Part shown: positions 9,386 through 17,369 of the stretch, piece after piece
Layout: the number at the start of each line of letters is the position of its first letter
How positions within the stretch are numbered: position 1 is the first letter of the stretch
Source: Kitasatospora sp. NBC_01266
GTDB lineage: Bacteria; Actinomycetota; Actinomycetes; Streptomycetales; Streptomycetaceae
NCBI RefSeq assembly: GCF_036242395.1
Contig: NZ_CP108458.1
Span: 6,572,001 to 6,636,000, forward strand
Reading direction: 5' to 3'
Length of the DNA stretch: 64,000 nt
Translations under genes and position numbers: made by a program
The notes under the pieces: generated by a model
Database searches by the model: none
Told to the model about the DNA's origin: nothing
Seen by the model: only the letters and a program-made list of their open reading frames with translations

Positions 9386-10548
9386 CGGCTCACCGTCCCG
9401 CTCGGCGTGTTGGGATGGGCCGCGACGAAGGCGAGCACGGTCTGCTCTGCGTCGACGCCGTAGGCCTGCTCGACGGCGCGGGCCGCGAGGTGGCAGAGCA
9501 GGTAGCGGCCGAGTCCCGGGATGCCGAGCCGGGCCAGGTGCAGATAGGTGTAGTTGAGCATCAACCGGTAGCGCTGGAACCGCTGATCGCGGAACATCAG
9601 CTCCCAGTAGGCGTGGTTGCCCACGATGGCCCGGTGGAACGGGCTGCGCTCCAGCAACTCGTCGAAGCTGCCGTCCGCGCGGTCGGGGATCTCCGGCGGC
9701 GGGATCAGACCGGCTGCCGCCAGCTCGGTCCAGCGCTGCCCCAACGGGTCGAGCGCGGCCACCCACTCCCGGACCAGTGGCAGCCCGCCCGCAGCGTCCG
9801 ACTCGCCTGCACCGCCGGTCGATTCGCCCGCCCGGTCGAAGGTGTCGACCACCGCGTGCACCTGCGCGATCAGCAACTCACGGTTGGCGGCGAACCGTTG
9901 ATCGAACGCGGTGCGCACCGAGGGGTCGACGGTGCTCAGGAACCCGTCCGCGTGCGAGCGGAAGGAGATGAAGCCGCGCCGCACGGTCGGGTCGTCGGGG
10001 TGCCGGCACAGGGTGTGCGCGGTGGCCAGCATCAGCCGCAGGGCCAGCAACTCCCGGTTCTGCCCGGCCGCGACGGCCGCCAGGTGCGTGAAGACCAGCT
10101 CGTTGGTCCGGGTGTAGAAGGCGGCGAGTTCGTCGGCCGCCGTCTCGCTGCCCAGCACCTCGGTACGCCGGTCGTGCGCGGCCCAGCTGATCGCGTTGTC
10201 CGGGTAGAACGGCGTCAGCGACCCCTGCTCCGCCTCGCTCTCGGCCAACTTGCGGTGCACCGGAAGCAGTTCGGCCTCACTCGGTACCGGTCCGGCCGAC
10301 GGGCAGCGCCGCAGGTACTCCCCGACCAGCTCCTCGACGGCGGGCTCGACGACCTCGCGGAACGCCTCGGTGGTGGCCTCGAAGACCACGCGCAGGTGCG
10401 GCCCGCGCCGCCAGTGCCGGACGAAGTACGCGGTGTCGACGTCGGGCGCCACCCGGGCCAGCAGCGGTCGCACCGCGCCGAGGATCAGCGCGTCGCGGTC
10501 CTCCTGGTAGTAGGAGATGTGGACGGCGCGCCATTCACGTGGGGTCAT
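9382..10548 (-). CDS. Split LanB C-terminal-type protein (thiopeptide-type; pyridine synthase or eliminase), 388 aa
   Basis: The ATG at 10548 starts MTPREWRAVHISYYQEDRDAL, the usual beginning of the 'thiopeptide-type bacteriocin biosynthesis' domain, followed by DTAYFVRHWRRGPHLRVVFE. Later it has LRLMLATAHTL and RGFISFRSHADGFL. In thiopeptide pathways proteins of this family are either the glutamate eliminase that makes dehydroalanine or the aza-[4+2] enzyme that joins two Dha residues into the pyridine core and releases the leader. Two such proteins occur in this operon; this longer one is the better candidate for the cycloaddition enzyme, but sequence alone does not settle it. It starts 22 bases after the 296-residue homologue's stop. 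Confidence 0.82.
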   Translation of the reverse strand: MTPREWRAVHISYYQEDRDALILGAVRPLLARVAPDVDTAYFVRHWRRGPHLRVVFEATTEAFREVVEPAVEELVGEYLRRCPSAGPVPSEAELLPVHRKLAESEAEQGSLTPFYPDNAISWAAHDRRTEVLGSETAADELAAFYTRTNELVFTHLAAVAAGQNRELLALRLMLATAHTLCRHPDDPTVRRGFISFRSHADGFLSTVDPSVRTAFDQRFAANRELLIAQVHAVVDTFDRAGESTGGAGESDAAGGLPLVREWVAALDPLGQRWTELAAAGLIPPPEIPDRADGSFDELLERSPFHRAIVGNHAYWELMFRDQRFQRYRLMLNYTYLHLARLGIPGLGRYLLCHLAARAVEQAYGVDAEQTVLAFVAAHPNTPSGTVSR

Positions 10549-10570
10549 CTTCTCTGTCCGTTCCGCTCGT

Positions 10571-11461
10571 TCAGGGGTGTGCCGGGCCGTCCAGCTCGGC
10601 CACGGCGAAGGCGGCCAGCTCGCGCAGCAGCGCCTCCTGCGCGGGGGCGACGCCCAGCCGGTTGCAGGCCAGGTGCGCGCAGTGGTTCCCGACCAGGTTC
10701 GGCCCGGGGGCCGATTCGCCCGGCAGGCAGCTGAGTTGGCTCCCGAGGTGGCGCACCGACTCGGCCCAGCGGGCGGCCGGCGATCCGTCGGACGGCCCGC
10801 GGACGGCCGCCGCCACCGGCAGCAGGCGGGAGCGGTGCTCCTGGTACAGCCGCGCCGCCGGTGTCCCGGCCGGCGCACCCCGGGCAGCGGCGCCGGCCGC
10901 CACCAGCAGGGCGAAGCAGTAGGCCTGCCGGTCGGCGGCGGACCACCGGTCGGCGAGGGCCGCGAGGGCGAGTTCGCTGCACCGGACGAAGTGCTCCTCG
11001 ACCTCGGCCAGGGCCCGCCCGGTGCCGTACTTGGCGTGCTCGGGCTGGTACCGGACGAAGCGGAGGCTGTCGTTGGGTGCCAGGGCAAGGGCTGCGGACT
11101 CCGGCTCCAGCGCGCTCAACCGCTCGGCGGTCTCCTGGTACTCGGCCTCGGTGAAGGGCCGGACCGAGGGACGGCGGCGGAACTGCGCGGCTCCGTGCCG
11201 GGCGAGCGCCGCCTGCACGGCCTGCACAGCGCGGCCGGTCCGGATGGCCCGGATGTGTTCGGGCGCGGCGATCCGCAGCCGCAGGCGCAGATGGGGCCCG
11301 GCCTGCCAGTGCCGGAGGAAGAAGAACCCGTCGATCAGTTCGGCGTCCCGCAGTTCGGCCAGCAACTCCGGGAGCAGCTCGGGGATCACCAGGTCGAGCG
11401 GGGCCGAGGTGAACAGGTGCGCGCTCACCCAGCGGCGGTCGGTGAGGACGGCGTCAGTCAC
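10571..11461 (-). CDS. Split LanB C-terminal-type protein (probable glutamate eliminase), 296 aa
   Basis: The sequence opens with WVSAHLFTSAPLDLVIPELL and carries GFFFLRHWQAGPHLRLRLR, the hallmark of the LanB elimination domain, then GPNLVGNHCAHLACNRLG near the C-terminus. With the LanB N-domain protein encoded immediately upstream (8-base overlap), it should complete the split tRNA-dependent Ser/Thr dehydratase: glutamylation by the large protein, elimination here, giving Dha/Dhb. The alternative, that this is the cycloaddition enzyme and the 388-residue neighbour the eliminase, cannot be excluded. Confidence 0.82.
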   Translation of the reverse strand: MTDAVLTDRRWVSAHLFTSAPLDLVIPELLPELLAELRDAELIDGFFFLRHWQAGPHLRLRLRIAAPEHIRAIRTGRAVQAVQAALARHGAAQFRRRPSVRPFTEAEYQETAERLSALEPESAALALAPNDSLRFVRYQPEHAKYGTGRALAEVEEHFVRCSELALAALADRWSAADRQAYCFALLVAAGAAARGAPAGTPAARLYQEHRSRLLPVAAAVRGPSDGSPAARWAESVRHLGSQLSCLPGESAPGPNLVGNHCAHLACNRLGVAPAQEALLRELAAFAVAELDGPAHP

Positions 11462-14270
11462 GGGCGGCCGCCACTTCGACGATGAACTCCGCCACCCGCC
11501 GCTCGCCCGCCCCGCTTGTCCCGCCCGCCCTGCTTGTCCCGCCCGGCCCGCTTGTCCCGACCGTCTCGTCCGGCCCGACCATCGGGGCGTCGGACAGCTC
11601 GGGCAGCAGCTCGGTGAGCACCAGCGGGTGGCCGTGCGCGGTCATCTGCTCGAACACGCGCAGCAGATGGCGGCTGGTGAAGTCGAGGTAGACGGGCTTG
11701 CGGTTCTTCAGGTGCAGCAGGCCGCCGGCCGGGGCGGGCGGCTCGATGACCCGCAGGAAGCAGCGCTCGGGCAGGCCGTGCTCGCCGCGCCAACCCTGCA
11801 CCCGCAGGAAGAACCCGGCCTCCGGTTCGCCCGCCCGCCGGACCGGTGCCGCGCCGGGCGCCACCGTCCAACTGCCGCGCCGCAGCACCACGGAGCCGAT
11901 CTCGATCCGGGGCAGCCGGTGCACGGCTGCCCCGGTGGGACTCGGTGGCCGGAACCGTGGCCAGTCCGACCAGAGCAGGTAGGAGGTCTGTCCGAAGGCC
12001 TCGACCAGGAACCGGGGGAGCTGCGGGAGCAGCGGCGTGGCGAGCAACCCCAGGTGCAGCGGCCGCACTTCGCGGCCCAGCGCCGTGGAGTACAGCCGCA
12101 GGCGCGGCTGATCGGGCTCGGCGATCACGACCAGGTCGTCGAGTGCGATCCGCCGCTCGACCGGCCGCTCGGTGACCGAGCCGGGCAGCTCGATCGCGTA
12201 CCAGGTGGCCGGCTCCCGCTGGTTGAGCGTGCCGCCGAAGCAGCCCTCGAACTCGGCGAGGACGACCGGTGCGCCCGGCTCGCCCGCCACATCTGACGTG
12301 GCGTCAGACCGACTGGCGCCGTCGGCGTCGGCGTCGGCGTCGGCCTCGGCGTCGGCGAGCAGCCGGGCGATCCTGGTCCGGCCGGTGCCGGTGCCGCAGG
12401 TCACGGTGTTGAGGACGAGGGAGAGCCCGGCCGGGCCGGGCCGGGGCTGGACGTAGCAGGCGTAGCCGTCCGCCGCCGTGGCCGGATCCAGCCAGCCACG
12501 GGTGAGTTCGCGCACCCGCGCGGCCGGGATCCGGACCACGCCGTCGGCTTCGGCCGGGCTCTCGGCGAACAGTCGCAGCACGGCGGCGCGCCGGGTGGTG
12601 ACCGCTGCCGGGTCGACCGGGGCGGCGGCCCGCCACTGCTCGTCGTGGTCCGCCACGAACCGGGTGAGCGGCACCCGGAAGACCGGGCCGCGACGGGCCA
12701 CCGCCAGCTCGTACAGCGCCTGTTGGGCGCCGACCGCCCGGTCGAACGGTGCCAGCAGCCGGGGCAGCAGCGCCAGCTCGGCCAGCGCGCCCTGCCAGGC
12801 GCGCGGATCCGGCCGGACGGTGTCGCGGGTCAGCACGGTGCTGTGGAAGAGCAGGTTGCGCCGGGACAGTTCGGCGCTCGGTCCGAGAATGCCGCCGTGG
12901 CCGGCCAGTTCGCCAACTGCCTGGTCCAGCAAGGCCGTCGCCTCGGTGATCTGCTCGGGCGTGCCGGTCGTGCGGCTGGCGGCGTCCAGGCAGCCGACGA
13001 CCGTGCGCAGGCAGGCGCGGATCCGCCGGAGCACGTCTCCCTCGCCGTCCCCGGTGGTACCTGGCTGGGCGTCGAGCCAGGCCAGCAGCGTGCGTGCGTT
13101 CAGCCGCTGGTCCGGGACGGGGACGCGCACCTCGAACAGGCCGACCGCGACGAGCTGTTCGACCAGCCGCCAGGTCCGCTCGCTCTGCGCCTGGTCGGCG
13201 CTCTGGGCGCGCAGCGCCGCGCGCAGTCGGCCCGGGGTGCCGGCGGCCCGCACCTGGGCCAGCAGGGCCTGGAGCGCGGGGGAGTCCGGCAGCGACCGGA
13301 CGGTGCCGAGCAGGTCGGACCCGCTGAACCAGAGCGCCGCGCCATCGCCGACGATGGACGGGTTCGCCCGCAGCTCGACCACGGCGGCCAGCTCGGGGCA
13401 GCGGGCCAGCGCCCTGGTGAGGTCCCGGAGCAGCAGCAGGCTCAGCTCGGCCAGCTGCCGTGGCGGCGAGGGCAGCAGCCACGCGGTCCGGGAGGCGGTG
13501 GACTCCCCGGTCGCCCAGTCGCCGAGGCCGCCGGCGGCGAACGTGGTCAGCGGGGTCGGCTTGGCGACGATCCGGGCCGCGTACTTGGCCAGCCGCACGG
13601 CGGCCGGGTCCAGCGGCCGGGTGACCGGACCGCCTCGGGCCCGCCAGCGCCGCAGGTCGGCGCTCAGGTCCGGACTGGCGTGGGCGAGGCCGACCGCGAC
13701 CGGGGGCGACTCCAGCAGCCGGGCGAGATGCTCGGCGGCCTCGGCGCTCTCCTCGGCCAGTCGCTGCGCCAGCGCGGCGAAGGCCGCTTCGCGCCGTCGG
13801 CGCAGCGCCTCGACCTCGGCCAGCCGCTCGGGCAACTCCTTGCCCAGCGCCGCACGGAGGGCCGGGTCGGCCAGATAGGCGGCGATCGGCGCGGCGCGGA
13901 AGACCGCCCGGCGCAGCCCGACCAGCCGGGGCCGCAGCGCGGTGTTCCCGGCGTTCCCGGTGCTCCCGGTGCTTCCAGTGCTTCCAGTGCTTCCAGTGCC
14001 CCCGGTGTTCCCGTTGCTCCCGACACTGCCGACCGTGCCGATCAGCTCGTGGAGTCGCGCCGACAGCGCCTCGACCTGTTCGGCGATCTCGGCGTCCAGT
14101 GCGAGGACGGTCGCGGCCTGGGCCGCGCTCCGCTCCAGGCGCAGCCCGTCGAGCAGGTCGGCCGACAGGCCCGCGACCCGCACGCCGATGGCGGGCAGGG
14201 CGCGTGGCGCGAGGGCGGGCGCTTGGGCGTCGGCGAGGGCGGCGGTGGTGGGTGGCTGGGTCCTGGTCAT
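11454..14270 (-). CDS. LanB N-terminal dehydratase (tRNA-dependent glutamylation), 938 aa
   Basis: The protein matches the Lant_dehydr_N architecture in length and features: an early FRAAPIAAYLADPALRAAL-like region, RLAKYAARIVAKPTPLTTFAAGGLGDW, a central RVPLTRFVADHDEQW, and a C-terminal region with VYLDFTSRHLLRVFEQM. The family uses glutamyl-tRNA(Glu) to glutamylate Ser/Thr side chains of the precursor. The separate C-terminal elimination domain is the next gene, as in thiopeptide and goadsporin-type clusters. Two low-complexity insertions occur: a Gly/Ser/Thr/Asn run near residues 75-110 and an Ala/Asp run near residues 638-650, both encoded by short tandem repeats. Its start and the upstream stop share one base. 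Confidence 0.9.
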   Translation of the reverse strand: MTRTQPPTTAALADAQAPALAPRALPAIGVRVAGLSADLLDGLRLERSAAQAATVLALDAEIAEQVEALSARLHELIGTVGSVGSNGNTGGTGSTGSTGSTGSTGNAGNTALRPRLVGLRRAVFRAAPIAAYLADPALRAALGKELPERLAEVEALRRRREAAFAALAQRLAEESAEAAEHLARLLESPPVAVGLAHASPDLSADLRRWRARGGPVTRPLDPAAVRLAKYAARIVAKPTPLTTFAAGGLGDWATGESTASRTAWLLPSPPRQLAELSLLLLRDLTRALARCPELAAVVELRANPSIVGDGAALWFSGSDLLGTVRSLPDSPALQALLAQVRAAGTPGRLRAALRAQSADQAQSERTWRLVEQLVAVGLFEVRVPVPDQRLNARTLLAWLDAQPGTTGDGEGDVLRRIRACLRTVVGCLDAASRTTGTPEQITEATALLDQAVGELAGHGGILGPSAELSRRNLLFHSTVLTRDTVRPDPRAWQGALAELALLPRLLAPFDRAVGAQQALYELAVARRGPVFRVPLTRFVADHDEQWRAAAPVDPAAVTTRRAAVLRLFAESPAEADGVVRIPAARVRELTRGWLDPATAADGYACYVQPRPGPAGLSLVLNTVTCGTGTGRTRIARLLADAEADADADADGASRSDATSDVAGEPGAPVVLAEFEGCFGGTLNQREPATWYAIELPGSVTERPVERRIALDDLVVIAEPDQPRLRLYSTALGREVRPLHLGLLATPLLPQLPRFLVEAFGQTSYLLWSDWPRFRPPSPTGAAVHRLPRIEIGSVVLRRGSWTVAPGAAPVRRAGEPEAGFFLRVQGWRGEHGLPERCFLRVIEPPAPAGGLLHLKNRKPVYLDFTSRHLLRVFEQMTAHGHPLVLTELLPELSDAPMVGPDETVGTSGPGGTSRAGGTSGAGERRVAEFIVEVAAARD
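12325..12357. repeat. Ala/Asp-coding 6-bp tandem repeat in the LanB gene
   Basis: GCGTCG/GCCTCG units repeat in this stretch; on the coding strand they give an alternating Asp/Glu-Ala segment. This looks like a surface linker prone to slippage. Confidence 0.7.
13942..14029. repeat. 9-bp tandem repeats in the LanB gene (Gly-Ser-Thr linker)
   Basis: Degenerate 9-base units of the form GTGCTTCCA/GTGCTCCCG are repeated about nine times. On the coding strand they give the GSTGSTGST-type linker. The reading frame is kept because the unit is a multiple of three. Confidence 0.75.
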
Positions 14271-15574
14271 CAGAACAGCACCGGGAGCTGGAAGGTCGGT
14301 GCCGGTGCGGCGAAGCCGATCGCGAGCTGGAAGACCACCGTGCTGCCGGTGCCCGCCAGCCCGAGCAACTCCTCGGCCCGGTGCGCCCGGTAGCCGTTGT
14401 GGATCCTGGTGGCCAGCCCGTGCCGCGCGCCGGCCACGCTGATCCGGTGCGCGGCGGTGCCGGCCGCGATGTGCAGGCGGCGGAAACTGTCGCCGCCGTC
14501 GGCCAGTTCGGCCTGCTCGCGCGGCACCGCGAGGTACGCCACCAGGCCGGCGGCGGCGTAGTTCATCGAGACCCGGCCGTCGATCTCCCCCACGTGCTGG
14601 AGTGCCGCGACCACTGGCCCCTCGCGCAGCGGCTCCAGCGCGCCGCTGGCCGGGTCGATGCGGTGGATGCCCTGCGCCAGGCCCGCCACCGCGCGCACCG
14701 CCACGAAGCAGCTGCTGTCCAGCGGTGTGGCCGCCACGGCCTGGGCGATGTCGTCCAGTGCGGCGCGCGGGGCGGGGCGCGGCTGCGGATCGAACAGCCA
14801 GCCACCGGAGTTGCGGGACCGCAGGACCTGCGCCAGCTCCACCGCCCCGGTGTCCGTACCGCCGCTGTCGCTGTCCGCCAGCCGCAGCACGGCCATCACC
14901 TGCTCCCCGACGGGCTCCAACAGCTCCGCCAGGTCCACCTGTTCGGGCCCCAGCGCGCTTGCCGCGTCGGTCCGTTCGTCCACGCTGACCCGCAGCCCCA
15001 GTGCGCGGCCGACCAGCTCGACGGAGCCGGCGACCATGCCCGCCTCCTGCGCGCAGAGCCGGGGCGCGTAGCGGCCGTAGCGGTGGCCGGTCTTCTCGAA
15101 CCGACTGGTGAGCACTGCCATTGCTTCGGTCGCCGGACCGGACTGCTCGCGCAGCAGCACGAGTTGGTGATGCATCGGATCGAAGTAGTAGACCCCGGAC
15201 GGGCGTTGTCGCCCGGCCGGCAGGCAGAGGTAGAGCTCGGTCGGGTAGAAGCAGCGCGCCGAGGCGACCGCGCGGTGGAACGGCCAGGAACGCGGGCCGA
15301 GGTCGTGGCGCACCAGCCCGAAGGAGTAGTGCAGCAGAGTGGCCAGCAGTTCACCGTCCAGGCCGTCCGCGCCGTGGGCCGTCCGCTCGAGCAGCAGGGC
15401 CGGTGCGGCCAGGTCGAACCGGGGCCGCCCCGGGTAACTCTTCACCGGTGCGGGCTGGGTGGCGTGGTCGGCGGGACGGGCGGTGCCCAGGTCGGCGGGC
15501 AGCAGGGTTTCCGGCCGGTAGAGCGCGGCCTGCCAGAACGCCGTGTCATAGGGAGTGGTGCCGGCGCGGGTCAC
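14270..15574 (-). CDS. Second SagB-type nitroreductase/dehydrogenase, 434 aa
   Basis: The sequence has SagB-like features: LLHYSFGLVR, then FHRAVASARCFYPTELYLCLPAG (the ...YP.ELYL segment), GVYYFDPMHHQLVLLR, and in the second half SCFVAVRAVAGLAQGIHRIDPASG, followed by a nitroreductase-like end (NGYRAHRAEELLGLAGTG). It is a tandem-domain enzyme like the one at 7970-9385 but clearly divergent from it. It could share azoline oxidation, act on particular rings, or be a non-catalytic partner. It overlaps the upstream gene by four bases (ATGA) and is coupled to the LanB gene downstream. Confidence 0.82.
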   Translation of the reverse strand: MTRAGTTPYDTAFWQAALYRPETLLPADLGTARPADHATQPAPVKSYPGRPRFDLAAPALLLERTAHGADGLDGELLATLLHYSFGLVRHDLGPRSWPFHRAVASARCFYPTELYLCLPAGRQRPSGVYYFDPMHHQLVLLREQSGPATEAMAVLTSRFEKTGHRYGRYAPRLCAQEAGMVAGSVELVGRALGLRVSVDERTDAASALGPEQVDLAELLEPVGEQVMAVLRLADSDSGGTDTGAVELAQVLRSRNSGGWLFDPQPRPAPRAALDDIAQAVAATPLDSSCFVAVRAVAGLAQGIHRIDPASGALEPLREGPVVAALQHVGEIDGRVSMNYAAAGLVAYLAVPREQAELADGGDSFRRLHIAAGTAAHRISVAGARHGLATRIHNGYRAHRAEELLGLAGTGSTVVFQLAIGFAAPAPTFQLPVLF

Positions 15575-16569
15575 CGGACGGCCTCCTGGGGCACGCCGGC
15601 GCCGCGCTCGCTGTCGTCCTCGACCCGGCTCGCACTGAGCAGGTCCAGGACCACCCGCGTGCTGCGGGCCCCGGTGCCGCCGCTCGTGTCGACCTCGTCC
15701 AGCCCGGCGAACTGCCGCAGCGCGTGCAGGCAGAGCTGGTTGGCCGCCAGCGCGGCGGTCGGGCCGCCGAGGTAGCGGCTCACCGGTCCGCTCCGCACGT
15801 CCGGCACGTCCGGCACGTCCGCCCGCTCGCCCGCCACCGGGACCGCGACCGGGCTGACCACCGCCCGGTCGCCGTCGACCACCACGCTGCCGAAGGCGAT
15901 CCCCGCCCGCTGTGCTCGCGCACGCAGCCGCTGCGCCTGTGCGCGGTCCGGCGCGTCGCAGGCGTAGAGGACCAGCCGCGACCCCAACTCCGTGACGTCA
16001 TCGGGTTCGTCGAGCAACTGGTCGACCCGGCTCTCCGGGTCGCGGGCCAACAGCGGTGCCACGCAGGCCCGCAGCCGGTCGAGGTCGGTCACCACTGCTG
16101 GCGAACCCCCGGTCGTCGGACTCACCCACAACCGCCGCACCCCGGAAGCCAGCAGTGCGGTCGTCACCGCCGCGAACAGCCGGCCCGCGCCCACGACGAC
16201 CGGGGCGCACTCGCGGTAGGCCTGGAACCGGTACTCGGGAGAGTCGGCGCCCAGGCCGATGAAGGCGATCAGCCGGGCGTGCTCCCGCCGTACGGCCGGG
16301 GAGAGTTGGTGCGGCAGGTCGTCGGCCGCGTCCCGGACGTACGTCTCCCGGTGCAGCAGGGTGACCAGTGAGACGACGCTGCTGCGCTGGGCCGGTGCGA
16401 GCGGTGCGACCAGCTCGTCGAGTTCGTGGTGACCGTCCAGGTACGGACGGATCCGCTCCAGCCAGGGGTGCGCGGCGGCCGGCAGCACCAGGGATCGCTC
16501 GCCCGCCAGCACCGCCACGCCCTGCGGCGATGGGAGGAAATGGACGTCGTCGCGCAGTCTGGGTCGCAC
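15571..16569 (-). CDS. RRE/E1-like (ocin-ThiF-like) leader-binding protein
   Basis: This is the first gene of the eight-gene operon. The N-terminus (RPRLRDDVHFLPSPQGVAVL ... HPWLERIRPYLDGHHELDELVAPL) resembles a RiPP recognition element. The rest resembles the E1/ThiF-like fold of TclI/TbtF-type partners, which bind the leader and activate the YcaO cyclodehydratase. The start chosen is GTG 16569, five bases after GAGAGGGG (332 residues); an ATG six codons earlier (16587) is possible but lacks a ribosome site. The operon encodes a second RRE-type protein (6492-7976), so the two may serve different enzymes. The promoter should lie in the 16588-16764 gap shared with the precursor gene. Confidence 0.8.
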   Translation of the reverse strand: MRPRLRDDVHFLPSPQGVAVLAGERSLVLPAAAHPWLERIRPYLDGHHELDELVAPLAPAQRSSVVSLVTLLHRETYVRDAADDLPHQLSPAVRREHARLIAFIGLGADSPEYRFQAYRECAPVVVGAGRLFAAVTTALLASGVRRLWVSPTTGGSPAVVTDLDRLRACVAPLLARDPESRVDQLLDEPDDVTELGSRLVLYACDAPDRAQAQRLRARAQRAGIAFGSVVVDGDRAVVSPVAVPVAGERADVPDVPDVRSGPVSRYLGGPTAALAANQLCLHALRQFAGLDEVDTSGGTGARSTRVVLDLLSASRVEDDSERGAGVPQEAVR

Positions 16570-16665
16570 CCGAGCCCCTCTCGGCATGGTCAGGGAAAAC
16601 GCCGGTCGCGCTATCGGAATCCGAACCGGCGACGGGCTTGGTGCCCCGACAGTAGAGCGGGATAT

Positions 16666-16707
16666 CTGGTCTAGTCCAGTGGTTCACAGCGGCGAAATAT
16701 TGGACTA
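16666..16707. promoter_or_regulatory. Inverted-repeat operator candidate between RiPP operon and precursor gene
   Basis: TAGTCCA (16672-16678) and TGGACTA (16701-16707) form perfect 7-base inverted arms 22 bases apart. The left arm also lies inside a local dyad CTGG-N6-CCAG (16666-16679). The element lies in the only non-coding gap shared by the divergent operon and the precursor, so a regulator bound here could control both. No cluster-linked regulator is adjacent; the nearest is the LAL regulator at 19740. Confidence 0.45.
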
Positions 16708-16764
16708 TCGTCGCCATCGGCTGCCGGTCCGGCAGTCATCCCAACCCTGTGAAAGGAGACCCGT

Positions 16765-16950
16765 ATGCGTAATGACGGGCTGTCCGAGACGTCGCTCGCC
16801 GACGCGCTCGAGGGTCTTTCCCTCGACCTCGCCCCGCTCATCGGCGAGGGCGTCGACGAGTCGCTCACCTCGGGGCACGGCATGACCGAGGCCGGTGCCT
16901 CGTTCTGCTGCGCGCCGCCGCCCAACTGCTGCAACTGCAGCTGCTCCTGA
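16765..16950 (+). CDS. RiPP precursor peptide, thiopeptide-like, 61 aa
   Basis: A strong AAGGAG lies 7 bases before the ATG. The peptide has an acidic, Leu-rich leader (residues 1-45, with LADALEGLSLDLAPLIGEG) and a Cys-rich C-terminus. A likely core begins after TEAGA at S46: SFCCAPPPNCCNCSCS, with six Cys and three Ser (core positions 1, 14, 16). Six azoles are possible, and Ser1 with Ser14 or Ser16 are the only Dha pairs for a pyridine. The gene is divergent from the maturation operon. It was recognised from leader/core layout and position beside YcaO, LanB and SagB genes; the leader/core boundary is inferred from the usual leader-Ser1 pattern of thiopeptides. Confidence 0.88.
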   Translation: MRNDGLSETSLADALEGLSLDLAPLIGEGVDESLTSGHGMTEAGASFCCAPPPNCCNCSCS

Positions 16951-16956
16951 GTTGAC

Positions 16957-16999
16957 GCGGCTCGCGCCGGGCGAGGCTAAGACGCCCGGCGCGAGCCGC
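16957..16999 (+). terminator. Perfect 17-bp hairpin just after the precursor gene
   Basis: Arms 16957-16973 and 16983-16999 are perfectly complementary with a 9-base loop, starting 7 bases after the stop. There is no T-run. It would stabilise the precursor mRNA 3' end or terminate it. Confidence 0.75.
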
Positions 17000-17369
17000 C
17001 CTCAGTATGCCATCCCGGGTGGGTCCCGACGGTGCCTTTCCGCTGCCCCGCGCCACGCGGCCGCTGTCCTTTCGGAGAGCCGGTTGCACCTTTGGGCAAT
17101 TCATTGGTCCTGTTCGGGCGAGCCCCGGCCGCAGTCGGTCATTATGGCGGTCCGCCGAATTGGACGTTCTTATAAACCGGTGAGTATTGCGTTCGTCCTT
17201 TCGCTGCCGCAGTCGGGTCGATCGCCCGGCCGAAGCGACCGGCCGCCCCGGGGAATTGCCGCCGAAATCGCCGCAGCCCGCTGCGCGGCCGCCCGGAGCC
17301 GACGGTCCGCTCTTCGATGTCCGCCGCCCCCTCTCCGGTGACCGGGCACTGTCCGGTGACCGGTCACGC
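17000..17369. other. Non-coding stretch between two hairpins, with a 12-bp direct repeat
   Basis: No convincing gene is seen. It includes a relatively AT-rich patch (about 17090-17190). Two copies of TCCGGTGACCGG lie at 17334-17345 and 17352-17363, 18 bases apart. Each contains the dyad CCGGTNACCGG, and the second overlaps the perfect palindrome GTGACCGGTCAC (17357-17368). This could be a regulator site or part of a longer transcript leading to the terminator at 17370. Confidence 0.45.

Noticed and set aside
9386..9766. In-frame N-terminal extension of the 7970-9385 dehydrogenase.
   Set aside because: The extra 127 residues overlap the LanB-C-like gene and lack family sequence; the GTG at 9385 forms the expected GTGA overlap.
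10549..11088. In-frame extension of the 388-residue LanB-C-like protein.
   Set aside because: The extension is an out-of-frame shadow of the upstream 296-residue gene; the conserved domain starts right at the ATG at 10548.
17160..17190. A promoter candidate TTGGAC with GAGTAT about 16 bases later.
   Set aside because: It would point at no gene before the terminator at 17370, and the -10 match is poor.
16895..17341. A plus-strand frame after the core peptide that might have been a second precursor.
   Set aside because: It starts inside the precursor in another frame and crosses the 17-bp hairpin; no leader/core layout is visible.
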